Shown: positions 1 to 6,351, numbered from the stretch's first letter. The stretch is DNA of 7,118 bases from Methylobacteriaceae bacterium (GCA_031272615.1 JAISTL010000300.1:1-7118), one strand, 5' to 3'. Numbers and translations: made by a program. Notes: generated by a model from the letters alone, not told the origin.

Positions 1-50
1 CGGTTCGCCTGTGTTTTTTCGTCACGTCCCCGGAAAAACTCCACGATCCC

Positions 51-2123
51 TCACAAATCCAGCTGCGCATCGTCGGCAAAGGCGGCGCGCTCCTGGATGA
101 AGGTGAACCGGGCTTCGGGTTTTGAGCCCATGAGCCGTTCAATGGTCTCACCGGTTTCACTCCGCGCCTCCCGGTCCACCGCGACGCGCAGCAGCGTGCG
201 CTTGGCCTTGTCCATGGTGGTTTCTTTCAGCTGGGAGGGCATCATTTCCCCCAAGCCCTTGAACCGGCCGATTTCCACCTTGGCGTTGCCCTTGAACACC
301 GATTTGATGAGGCGCTCCTTGTCGGCGTCATCCCGCGCGTAGACGGATTTGGCGCCCAGAGTCAAACGGTAGAGCGGCGGCACCGCCAGATAGAGATGGC
401 CGCCGTCGATGAGTTCGGGCATTTGCCGGTAGAAGAACGTCATGAGCAGCGTGGCGATGTGCGCGCCGTCAACATCGGCATCGGTCATGATGATGATTTT
501 TTCGTAGCGCAGGTCATCCTCGTTGAAGGCGGCGCCGGTGTTGCAGCCCAGCGCCTGGGTCAGGTCCGACAGCGCCTGGTTGTTGGAGGTTTTCTCCCGC
601 CCGGCCGAGGCCACGTTGAGGATTTTGCCGCGCAGCGGCAGAACCGCCTGAGTGGCGCGGTCTCTGGCCTGCTTGGCCGAGCCGCCGGCGGAATCTCCCT
701 CGACGATGAACAGTTCGGAGCCGAGGGTTCCCGCCTTGGAGCAATCCGCCAGTTTGCCCGGCAGCCGCAACTTGCGGGTGGCTGATTTGCGCGCGACTTC
801 CTTTTCCTGACGCCGGCGCAGGCGCTCCTCGGAGCGGTCGACCACCCAGTCCAGCAGCTTGAGGGCTTGTTGCGGCGAGGCGGCGAGCCAATGGTCAAAG
901 GCGTCGCGCACAACGGATTCAACAATGCGTCCCGCTTCCGGGGTCGCCAGCCGGTCTTTGGTCTGGCTGTGGAATTCCCGATCACGGACAAACACCGAGA
1001 GCATGGCGGCGCAGGTCGCCATCACGTCCTCGGCGATGACGTTGGTCATGCGGCGGCTTTGGCCGATACGCTCGGCGTGGTCTTTGAGGCCGCGCAGCAT
1101 GGCGCTTCTCAACCCGCTCTCGTGGGTTCCGCCTTCGGGAGTGGGAACGGTGTTGGCGTAGGAATGGGTGAAACCGTCATCCTCGACCATCCAGCACAAC
1201 GCCCATTCAACGGTGCCGTGCACGCTCTCCTTGTTGTTGCGGCCGGTGAACATCTGGTCCACCACCAGGTCCTTGCCCTCCATCTCCTGGGCGAGATAGT
1301 CCCTCAGGCCGTTGGGGAACCGCAGCGTCGCGGTTTCCGGCGTGGAAGACCCCTCGCCGAGCAGCGCCGGGGCGCAGGACCAGCGGATTTCCACGCCGCC
1401 GAACAGATAGGCCTTGGACCGCGCCACGCTGAACACCCGCGCCGGGTTCATGCGAACGTCGGCGCCGAAAATCTCCGGGTCCGGCTTGAACCGCACCATG
1501 GTGCCGCGCCGGTTCATCGCCTTGCCGACAATCTCCAGCCGGGATGTCGGCAACCCGCGGGAAAAGGTTTGCCGATACAGGGTCTGGTTGCGCGCCACTT
1601 CCACTTCCAGAACCTCGGACAGGGCATTGACCACCGAGACGCCGACGCCGTGCAAACCGCCGCTGGTCTGATAAGCGTCATTGTCGAACTTGGCGCCGGC
1701 GTGCAGCACCGTCATGATGACTTCCAGCGCCGACTTGTCCGGGTATTTGGGGTGCGGGTCCACCGGGATGCCGCGGCCATTGTCGGTGACGGTCACAAAA
1801 CCGTCCTCAGCCATGGACACGGTGATAACAGAGGCGTGACCGGCAATCGCCTCGTCCATGGAATTGTCGATGACTTCCGAGAACAGGTGATGCAACGCCT
1901 TCTCGTCTTTGCCGCCGATATACATGCCGGGGTGGTGGCGCACGCCCTCCAGCCCCTCGAGCACCGAAATGGAGGAGGCGTTATAATCGGGCAGAGGGAT
2001 ATGCGGGCCCTTTGAACCGTTGGACGGCGAATCAAGAGGGGAGCGACGGACGCCGGAAACCGTTCCATTTCGCAGGGTCGGCGCCGGCGTGCCGCTGTTG
2101 AAAAGGTCTATCAAATCATTCAT
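51..2123 (-). CDS. parE: DNA topoisomerase IV subunit B (ParE), complete
   Basis: ATPase subunit of topoisomerase IV, which with ParC decatenates daughter chromosomes and relaxes supercoils in the cytoplasm. The 690-residue product has a GHKL ATPase domain: SEVIDNSMDEA with the expected catalytic Glu83 and Mg-binding Asn87, TDNGRGIP at 113-120, and the glycine-rich ATP lid TSGGLHGVGVSVVNALS at 153-169. The transducer domain ends near the QTK loop at 387-389. The TOPRIM domain shows IVEGDSAGG (Glu475) and DADVDG (Asp548, Asp550). ParE is preferred over GyrB because of the KLADCS linker, the RDRATQAVLPLRGKILNVASA-type segment and the LMGSKPEARFTFIQE tail. The first ~45 residues are a poorly conserved Pro/Ser/Gly-rich extension before the usual start of homology (DYNASSISVLEGLEGVR). 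No in-frame Met lies between residue 1 and that point, so the ATG start is accepted although its SD (GAAG, 5 nt upstream) is weak. Convergent or downstream partners are outside the window. Confidence 0.96.
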   Translation of the reverse strand: MNDLIDLFNSGTPAPTLRNGTVSGVRRSPLDSPSNGSKGPHIPLPDYNASSISVLEGLEGVRHHPGMYIGGKDEKALHHLFSEVIDNSMDEAIAGHASVITVSMAEDGFVTVTDNGRGIPVDPHPKYPDKSALEVIMTVLHAGAKFDNDAYQTSGGLHGVGVSVVNALSEVLEVEVARNQTLYRQTFSRGLPTSRLEIVGKAMNRRGTMVRFKPDPEIFGADVRMNPARVFSVARSKAYLFGGVEIRWSCAPALLGEGSSTPETATLRFPNGLRDYLAQEMEGKDLVVDQMFTGRNNKESVHGTVEWALCWMVEDDGFTHSYANTVPTPEGGTHESGLRSAMLRGLKDHAERIGQSRRMTNVIAEDVMATCAAMLSVFVRDREFHSQTKDRLATPEAGRIVESVVRDAFDHWLAASPQQALKLLDWVVDRSEERLRRRQEKEVARKSATRKLRLPGKLADCSKAGTLGSELFIVEGDSAGGSAKQARDRATQAVLPLRGKILNVASAGREKTSNNQALSDLTQALGCNTGAAFNEDDLRYEKIIIMTDADVDGAHIATLLMTFFYRQMPELIDGGHLYLAVPPLYRLTLGAKSVYARDDADKERLIKSVFKGNAKVEIGRFKGLGEMMPSQLKETTMDKAKRTLLRVAVDREARSETGETIERLMGSKPEARFTFIQERAAFADDAQLDL

Positions 2124-2151
2124 GGACGCTTCAATCTCAGAGAATCACTTG

Positions 2152-2181
2152 ATTGTACACCCAGTAGAGCAAGTCTCTCCA
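2152..2181 (-). promoter_or_regulatory. Putative sigma70-type promoter of parE
   Basis: On the minus strand a good -10 hexamer TACAAT (2157-2152) is preceded, 18 bp upstream, by a -35-like TGGAGA (2181-2176; 4 of 6 matches to TTGACA). The -10 lies 28 bp upstream of the parE ATG, implying a short leader of about 20 nt. It sits in the 95-bp gap after hemG, where no clear intrinsic terminator is visible, so parE may also receive read-through from the ubi-hemG operon. A short inverted repeat, AATCA-ct-TGATT (2143-2154), overlaps the -10 and could be an operator or chance. The call rests on hexamer matching only. Confidence 0.35.
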
Positions 2182-2218
2182 CTGAAATCAACCGGAATTT
2201 GGAACAAAAATGGAACTC

Positions 2219-2785
2219 TTACCCGGTCAATCCACGGGTATTTTTCTCCACCAGCTCTTGGAATTCCCGGGCAATCTGCCGGACCTGCTCCCAGTCGGTG
2301 TAGACGATTTCCTTTGTGGTGTCGGTTTCTCCGCCGGTGATGGTCATGATCAGACGGATGGCCAGGCGGTCATACCACGTATAGCGCGGATAGAGCAGGG
2401 CGCCGGCGACGCCGGTCAGGATTTGCGGATGCCAAGGATGGTCGCGGAAGAATTTGCGCAGGTAGACATTGGTGACAACGCTGCGTTTGTGCGGTTTGCG
2501 GGCGATGAGACACACCCCGGCGAAGGCGGAGGGCACGGCGTTGAGCGCGGCGGCATGGCGGCGGGTAAAGCGCTTCACCCGCTTGTTGAACATACCGTAG
2601 CGCAATCCGGCGCCGATGAACACCGCCCGGTAGGCCGGCAGCTCCGCCGGGTTGAAATCGACAATATCGACGACATCCACCGGAAAGGCGCCGGCGAGGT
2701 GCTCCGCCACCGCTTCGGTTATGGCGCGGGTTTGCCCGTCACAGGTTGAATAGAGCAGTAAAACCTTTTCTCTGGCCTCGGTCAC
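2219..2785 (-). CDS. hemG: Quinone-dependent protoporphyrinogen IX oxidase, flavodoxin-like (HemG)
   Basis: Oxidises protoporphyrinogen IX to protoporphyrin IX, the penultimate step of haem synthesis, using FMN and passing electrons to membrane quinones instead of O2. The 188-residue product matches the E. coli HemG pattern along its length (family about 180 aa): FMN phosphate loop STCDGQT at 13-19, GAGLRYG at 58-64, the HemG-specific segment VCLIARKPHKR at 91-101, YPRYTWYDRLAIRLIM at 132-147 and GGETDTTKEIVYTDWEQV at 151-168. The frame stays open to 2896, but homology begins at residue 7 of the GTG start at 2785. That GTG overlaps the ubiV stop as GTGA and has a strong SD (GGAGGAA, 2797-2791) 5 nt upstream, so it is chosen. 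HemG is the last gene of the ubiTUV operon. Most alphaproteobacteria are thought to use HemJ for this step, so a HemG here may be acquired or an anaerobic paralogue; this is an inference. The alternative, a generic flavodoxin, is unlikely given the HemG-specific segments. Confidence 0.93.
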   Translation of the reverse strand: MTEAREKVLLLYSTCDGQTRAITEAVAEHLAGAFPVDVVDIVDFNPAELPAYRAVFIGAGLRYGMFNKRVKRFTRRHAAALNAVPSAFAGVCLIARKPHKRSVVTNVYLRKFFRDHPWHPQILTGVAGALLYPRYTWYDRLAIRLIMTITGGETDTTKEIVYTDWEQVRQIAREFQELVEKNTRGLTG

Positions 2786-2797
2786 AGCCGTTCCTCC
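2782..2797 (-). promoter_or_regulatory. Strong Shine-Dalgarno and GTGA stop-start overlap coupling ubiV to hemG
   Basis: Reading the minus strand, GGAGGAA (2797-2791) is followed by a 5-nt spacer and GTG (2785-2783), whose last two bases begin the ubiV TGA stop (2784-2782). This arrangement decides the hemG start over the longer open frame that reaches 2896, and it implies translational coupling of hemG to ubiV. Confidence 0.85.
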
Positions 2798-3705
2798 ACT
2801 CCGTTGACCCGCGCGAAGGTCGCCTTCCATTCCGCCCCCGGCGCGCCGAGGCTGAAGCCGTCGGCAAACGGCACGTCGGGGTAGATGCGCCGGCATTCGG
2901 CGACCGCTTCCGGGATATCCAGGCGCCCGTCAACGGCGTCGCGATACACCCGCGCAATCGCCGCCATGTCGCAGTGTTGCGGAGAAAGCCGCAGCGCTTT
3001 CACCCCTCCCTCCCGCAGCGCGCCCAGGTGGGGCAGAAGGTTGGAACAGGCAAAGGAAAGGGTTTGTACGCCGTTGACCGAAAGGAATTTCTCGCCCTTC
3101 AGCGTGTCGACTTCCAGCCCGTCCGGGTCTAGTTCGCAGACAAAGCGGCAGTTGTCCTTGGAGTGCTTGTGCAGCCGGGCGTGATAACAGCGCGCCGAGA
3201 TGGCCAGCGGCATGCGTCCGAAGGCAAAGACCTCAACGATGACCTCCGGGCAGCCCGCGGCGATGGCCGTAACGGACTCCAGCGGCAGTTCCGGCGGCAG
3301 CGTGATGCGCGTCGCGCCGAGCGAGGCGAGATACCGGGCGGTTCCCTCGTTGTAGGTGTTGACGAACGGGCCGATCACATGGGGTTTGCCGTCCATGTGC
3401 GCCAGAGAGGAGACATCGTTGACCTCGACCGGGTGACGCGCCTCCCTCACAAGCGCTTCCATCGCCTTGCGCTCCCGCTCCTGCGACACCAGCGCGTAGG
3501 AGGAAAGCTGCACCGCCTTGCCCGCCCGTTCCAGGCGTTCGACGACCGGCGGCAGGCTGTCGGCATAAAACGGAGCCCGCTTGGAGCATACGGTTTCACC
3601 GATGCTGACGATGTCCACCGGCGCCTCATCGGCGATGCGGTAATAGAAATCCCGCCAGATATCGGGTTTCCAGTGGTAGAGCACAGGGCCCAGAGTGAGC
3701 TGCAT
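2782..3705 (-). CDS. ubiV: O2-independent ubiquinone biosynthesis protein UbiV (U32 family)
   Basis: Partner of UbiU in the Fe-S heterodimer that supports ring hydroxylation of ubiquinone precursors without O2, replacing the flavin monooxygenases UbiI/UbiH/UbiF under anoxia. The 307-residue product (E. coli UbiV is about 290) begins MQLTLGPVLYHW, the expected N-terminus. It contains GETVCSKR with Cys40 and SARCYHAR-x(8)-CRFVC with Cys173, Cys186 and Cys190. The 13- and 4-residue spacings match the E. coli 4Fe-4S ligands. LSVNGVQTLS and RLSPQ further support the subfamily. The frame is open to 3777 and an ATG at 3771 would overlap the ubiU stop as ATGA, but the extra 22 residues are a Pro/Thr-rich unconserved stretch, whereas the ATG at 3705 has AGGAAA (3718-3713) 7 nt upstream. 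It overlaps hemG by 4 bp downstream. Peptidase U32 is an older family label; protease activity is not expected. Confidence 0.94.
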   Translation of the reverse strand: MQLTLGPVLYHWKPDIWRDFYYRIADEAPVDIVSIGETVCSKRAPFYADSLPPVVERLERAGKAVQLSSYALVSQERERKAMEALVREARHPVEVNDVSSLAHMDGKPHVIGPFVNTYNEGTARYLASLGATRITLPPELPLESVTAIAAGCPEVIVEVFAFGRMPLAISARCYHARLHKHSKDNCRFVCELDPDGLEVDTLKGEKFLSVNGVQTLSFACSNLLPHLGALREGGVKALRLSPQHCDMAAIARVYRDAVDGRLDIPEAVAECRRIYPDVPFADGFSLGAPGAEWKATFARVNGVEERL

Positions 3706-3718
3706 GACTGCGTTTCCT
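3703..3718 (-). promoter_or_regulatory. Shine-Dalgarno that selects the internal ubiV start
   Basis: AGGAAA (3718-3713, minus strand) lies 7 nt upstream of the ATG at 3705. The competing ATG at 3771 has only a weak AAGA upstream. This site and the homology boundary together favour the shorter ubiV. Confidence 0.65.
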
Positions 3719-3759
3719 GAATTTCGCCGCGCGTGTGCCGGTTGGGTTGTCGGTTCGGT

Positions 3760-3767
3760 GGGGGGGG
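3760..3767 (-). repeat. Homopolymer tract C8 in the ubiU-ubiV junction
   Basis: A run of eight G on the plus strand (C on the coding strand) lies immediately after the ubiU stop. With the short ubiV start it is in the 62-nt untranslated spacer; with the longer ATGA-coupled start it would be inside the ubiV frame, where slippage would shift it. Runs this long are candidates for length variation, replication slippage or sequencing error. Confidence 0.8.
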
Positions 3768-4745
3768 TCATCGCCATGTCTTGCGATAGGCGCCTTCGGT
3801 GTTGCTCTGGCCTTCGCTCATGGCTTTCAACCCGGAGGCGGCCACGGGGCGTCCGGCTTCCAGGTCGGTGAGCGCCTGGCGGAAGCTGCGCACCACGTCG
3901 GCGATATAGGCGCGGCCGCGCTGGCGCCCTTCGATCTTCAACGCCGTGACGCCCGCCTCCTTCAAGCCCGGCAGCAGCGAGGCGGCGTCGAGGCTCACCG
4001 GGTCTTCAAACAGATAGCCTTCCCCCGCCGATGTGACGAAACGCCCCTTGCACAGGGTCGGGTAAGCGGCGGCTTCATCGCGCCGGAACACGTTGATGGT
4101 GAAGGCGCCGAGCCGCGACACCATGGTGTCGCCGTCGTCGGCATAGGTGACGTGGCTGGCGGGAGAGCATACCCCGTTCATATTGGGGGATTTGCCGGTG
4201 GCGTAGGACGAAAGCGAGCAGCGTCCTTCCGCCATCACGCACAGCCCGCCGAACACGAACACCTCGGTTTCGACGGTGGTCGCCGCGGCAACCGCGGCGA
4301 TTTCGTGAACGGAGAGCACCCGCGGCAGCACCACGCGGCGCACGCCGAACGCCTGCTGATAAAACCGGATGGCGTCGGGGTTGGCGGCGGCGGCCTGCAC
4401 CGAGATATGCAGGCGCTGTTTCGGATGCTTTTTGGCGGCATAGTCCAACAGGCCGATGTCGGCGAGAATCAGCGCGTCGGCGCCGGCGTCGCACGCCTCG
4501 TCCACCGCCCGGTGCCACAGTTCCGGCTGCCCGGCCTTGGGGAAGGTGTTGACGGCGACCAGCACGTGGACGCGCCGGGCATGGGCGTAGCGCACGGCGT
4601 CGCGCATCTCCTGGTATGAGAAATTCAAGCCCGGAAAATTCCGGGCGTTGGTGGCGTCGCGGTACCCGCAGTACACCGCGTCGGCGCCGGCATCGACAGC
4701 AGCTTCAAAAGCCGCCGGAGTTCCGGCCGGACAAATCAATTCCAT
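3768..4745 (-). CDS. ubiU: O2-independent ubiquinone biosynthesis protein UbiU (U32 family)
   Basis: Second half of the UbiU-UbiV Fe-S complex for O2-independent hydroxylation of ubiquinone precursors. The 325-residue product (E. coli about 331) starts MELICPAGTPAAFEAAVDAG, the standard UbiU N-terminus. It carries TNARNFPGLNF at 32-42, ADALILADIGLLDYA at 89-103, the HISVQA segment at 113-118, VLPRVLSVHEI at 139-149, FGGLCVMAEGRC at 165-176, GVCSPA at 191-196, YPTLCKGRF at 228-236 and KIEGRQR. Cys169, Cys176, Cys193 and Cys232 fall at the numbers known for the E. coli 4Fe-4S ligands, so the cluster site is intact. The ATG at 4745 has GGGAAG (4758-4753) 7 nt upstream and overlaps the end of ubiT by 10 bp, so the two are probably translationally coupled. 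The related U32 proteins TrhP and RlhA act on RNA; the neighbouring ubiT and ubiV make UbiU the better name. Confidence 0.95.
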   Translation of the reverse strand: MELICPAGTPAAFEAAVDAGADAVYCGYRDATNARNFPGLNFSYQEMRDAVRYAHARRVHVLVAVNTFPKAGQPELWHRAVDEACDAGADALILADIGLLDYAAKKHPKQRLHISVQAAAANPDAIRFYQQAFGVRRVVLPRVLSVHEIAAVAAATTVETEVFVFGGLCVMAEGRCSLSSYATGKSPNMNGVCSPASHVTYADDGDTMVSRLGAFTINVFRRDEAAAYPTLCKGRFVTSAGEGYLFEDPVSLDAASLLPGLKEAGVTALKIEGRQRGRAYIADVVRSFRQALTDLEAGRPVAASGLKAMSEGQSNTEGAYRKTWR

Positions 4746-5293
4746 GATTTTTCTTCCCGCGTGTATGTGGGGTTTTCGCGCCGCCCGCGCAGCAGCTCCA
4801 GCGCCGCCCGCGTCGCCTTTTCCGCCGCCGGGGCGAAGGGGCCGAGATTGGCCGCGAACAGTTCGGGAAAATCGATTTTGGCGTCGTCCAGCGCGTTGCG
4901 CAGCGCCACAACCGCTTCCATATCGCCCTCCACCGTCAAATCCCTCGAGAAAAACAGCGCATCCCCGTCATAATAGCCGTCCGCCAGGCCCATCAACGCA
5001 AAAAACGGCCCGGTGATTTTCACGTCAAGCCCGTCGGGGAGTTCGCGCACCGCTTGGGCCGAAGCGTTTTGCCGCCTCGGCTCCAGCACGAAGGCGAAGG
5101 GAAGGTCGGTCGGGTTCAGTCCGAACCGCTTGTCCGCGTAGGTATCCAGCCGGTCGAAAATGCGCGGGTGCTTTTTGAGAGCCGCCCGGATGCACATCGC
5201 CAGCAGCGGTTGCAGCGGCGCAAGCGGTAACGGTTTCATCACTTTGCCGAGAAACCCCGGGATGGTCGGAACGGATGAACGGCTGCTCTCCAT
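4736..5293 (-). CDS. ubiT: Ubiquinone biosynthesis accessory factor UbiT (SCP2 lipid-binding domain)
   Basis: Lipid-binding accessory protein of the O2-independent ubiquinone pathway, thought to present hydrophobic ubiquinone intermediates to the biosynthetic enzymes in place of aerobic UbiJ. The 185-residue product (E. coli UbiT about 174) has an N-terminal Pro/Leu-rich amphipathic stretch (about 10-40), then an SCP2-type domain from about 45 to 170. The diagnostic strand-turn DGDALFFSRDLTVEGD lies at 109-124, followed by EAVVALRNALDD. Cysteine content is low, consistent with a carrier rather than a redox protein. The ATG at 5293 has GGAG (5305-5302) 8 nt upstream and is the first gene after a 312-bp divergent region, so it should be the promoter-proximal gene. 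The last 10 bp overlap ubiU. The SCP2 domain alone would be non-specific; the adjacent ubiU and ubiV settle the assignment. Confidence 0.91.
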   Translation of the reverse strand: MESSRSSVPTIPGFLGKVMKPLPLAPLQPLLAMCIRAALKKHPRIFDRLDTYADKRFGLNPTDLPFAFVLEPRRQNASAQAVRELPDGLDVKITGPFFALMGLADGYYDGDALFFSRDLTVEGDMEAVVALRNALDDAKIDFPELFAANLGPFAPAAEKATRAALELLRGRRENPTYTREEKSWN

Positions 5294-5605
5294 GCGGGAA
5301 ACTCCACATTATTCTCAAAAAACCCCGGCTGACGGCAACGGACTCCAAGCGTACCGCGCCGCGTCCGGGGTGTCTACCGTTAAAACCAGAAGAAATTTTG
5401 ACACGCAACACTTTTGTTGCTGTTTACCGGTGAAATGTCAAAACGGCCCACGGTTCGGGCATGTGAAGCATGATACCTCCCGCGTCTCCGCCCGAAAAGC
5501 GAAATCATGCGGAAAAGCGGAGGACCGCGGCTTTCGATTCTGGCATTGCCGGCGGGGATGAAGTAAAAGCGCCGTGCTGTTCCGTTTTTTGTTCGGGAGG
5601 ATGTC
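5294..5605. promoter_or_regulatory. Divergent regulatory region between the ubi-hemG operon and the gst gene
   Basis: This 312-bp stretch has no convincing gene; the short open frames that cross it lack SDs and recognisable sequence. It must hold the promoters for ubiT (leftward) and probably for the glutathione-transferase gene (rightward). It contains two TTGACA hexamers, 5398-5403 on the plus strand and 5441-5436 on the minus strand, facing each other, with only weak -10 candidates at 16-18 bp (for example TGTTTA at 5421-5426 on plus). I looked for an FNR/FixK box (TTGAY-N4-RTCAA), expected for an anaerobic operon, and found none. An 8-bp direct repeat GAAAAGCG occurs at 5494-5501 and 5512-5519. 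Confidence 0.6.
5396..5443. repeat. Nested inverted repeats upstream of ubiT
   Basis: Perfect 8-bp arms TTTTGACA (5396-5403) and TGTCAAAA (5436-5443) enclose a perfect 6-4-6 palindrome GCAACA-CTTT-TGTTGC (5405-5420) and a 6-bp palindrome ACCGGT (5426-5431). The outer arms and inner palindrome are not concentric (centres 5419.5 and 5412.5). Because the outer arms include a TTGACA hexamer on each strand, a protein bound at the inner palindrome could block or activate both directions. A structured leader RNA is the alternative. The sequence is seen directly; the role is inferred. Confidence 0.6.
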
Positions 5606-6232
5606 ATGAGCAGACCCATTGAAGTGTATTACTGGCCCACGCCCAACGGGCACAAGGTGACCATCATGCTGGAGGAATGCGGCCTTCCGTATACCGTCAT
5701 TCCGGTGAATATCCGGGAGAACGAGCAGTTCAAGCCGGAATTCCTCGCCATTTCACCCAACAACAAGATTCCGGCGATTGTCGACCCCGACGGGCCGGAC
5801 GGCAAGGCGATTTCGGTGTTTGAAAGCGGCGCCATCCTTCAGTATCTCGGGCGCAAAACCGGCATGTTCTATCCGTCCGACGAGCGCAAGCGCGTCCAGG
5901 TGGATGAATGGCTGTTCTGGCAGATGGCGGGTTTCGGCCCGATGCTGGGCCAGGCGCACCACTTCCGCGTTTATGCCACCCAGAAGGTGCCCTACGCCAT
6001 CGAACGCTACACCACCGAGGCCACCCGCCTTTACGGGGTGCTGGAACGCCGCCTCAGCGCCCGGGAGTACGTCGCCGGGGAGTATTCCATCGCCGACATG
6101 GCGATTATCGGCTGGGTGCGCGCCTATGAACGCCAGGGCCAGAAAATCGAGGATTATCCCGCTGTTTCATCGTGGATGAACCGCGTTCTCGCCCGACCGG
6201 CGGTTGCGCGCGCGCTGTCCATCGAGGTTTAG
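5606..6232 (+). CDS. Glutathione S-transferase family protein, YfcG/YghU-like (Nu class)
   Basis: Probable glutathione-dependent disulfide-bond reductase or GSH-conjugating protein of the cytosol. The 208-residue product (E. coli YfcG about 215) has an N-terminal thioredoxin-fold domain (about 5-86) with PTPNGHKV at 11-18, where Thr12 and Asn14 correspond to the YfcG active-site Thr/Asn. It also has SPNNKIPAIVD at 50-60 with the cis-proline Pro56, and FESGAILQYL at 72-81, where Glu73-Ser74 bind glutathione. The helical C-terminal domain carries GPMLGQ at 111-116, PYAIERY at 129-135 and YSIADMAIIGWV, all typical of this subgroup. The single Cys25 is not at a known catalytic position, in line with a cysteine-independent mechanism. 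The start is supported by GGGAGGA (5595-5601). It is divergent from ubiT and convergent with topA, so it is probably monocistronic. The exact substrate cannot be read from sequence. Confidence 0.93.
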   Translation: MSRPIEVYYWPTPNGHKVTIMLEECGLPYTVIPVNIRENEQFKPEFLAISPNNKIPAIVDPDGPDGKAISVFESGAILQYLGRKTGMFYPSDERKRVQVDEWLFWQMAGFGPMLGQAHHFRVYATQKVPYAIERYTTEATRLYGVLERRLSAREYVAGEYSIADMAIIGWVRAYERQGQKIEDYPAVSSWMNRVLARPAVARALSIEV

Positions 6233-6274
6233 CCAGGCCCGGCTCCCCGCTCGTTGCCCATCGGCGAAACACCA

Positions 6275-6351
6275 TGGGCGGGGGCATGGAGCCGCGCATT
6301 TCCGTGCCCACTGATTTGGGCGGGGGCGTGGGGCCCACGGTTCCCATGCCC
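6275..6351. repeat. Two tandem hairpin units with a 42-bp period
   Basis: Unit 1 has arms GGGCATGG (6282-6289) and CCGTGCCC (6302-6309); unit 2 has GGGCGTGG (6324-6331) and CCATGCCC (6344-6351). Both have 12-nt loops, and corresponding arms are exactly 42 bp apart. The first 11 bases of each unit (TGGGCGGGGGC at 6275 and 6317) are identical. The arm differences keep eight pairs in each stem using one G-U wobble each. The block lies between the convergent ends of gst and topA. An extra inverted pair GCCCAT/ATGGGC (6256-6261 / 6274-6279) flanks it. Confidence 0.75.

Noticed and set aside
1..50. Terminator downstream of parE
   Set aside because: The 50 bases after the stop show only a 3-bp stem around an A/T run, and the window ends before a fuller structure could be seen.
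867..2015. 382-codon open frame on the plus strand, antisense to parE
   Set aside because: It lies entirely opposite a convincing ParE, is rich in His, Gly, Val, Ala and Arg as expected from the reverse of GC-biased codons, and shows no recognisable domain.
51..2123. Assignment as DNA gyrase subunit B
   Set aside because: The C-terminal KPEARF-FIQE tail and the TOPRIM-flanking sequence fit ParE better. GyrB usually ends in a different EPRR-FIE pattern.
2219..2896. Longer hemG start at 2896
   Set aside because: The extra 37 residues are Arg/Pro-rich, overlap the ubiV coding region by more than 100 bp and lack homology. The GTG at 2785 has a strong SD and a stop-start overlap.
3735..4619. 294-codon open frame on the plus strand, antisense to ubiU
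   Set aside because: It mirrors the UbiU coding frame, has a Gly/His/Arg-biased composition and matches no family I recognise.
2782..4745. Two U32 peptidases (collagenase-like) as the function of the ubiU and ubiV genes
   Set aside because: The family label is historical. The four-cysteine Fe-S pattern in each and the adjacent ubiT identify the ubiquinone pathway proteins.
5512..5540. Possible hairpin GCGG-AGGA-CCGC with A/T flanks
   Set aside because: Only four contiguous pairs form and the flanking A/T pairing needs an internal loop; no T-run follows.
5380..5653. Short open frames in the divergent region (for example 79 codons on the minus strand at 5380-5619)
   Set aside because: They lack SDs and recognisable domains, and their ends overlap the start of the glutathione-transferase gene.
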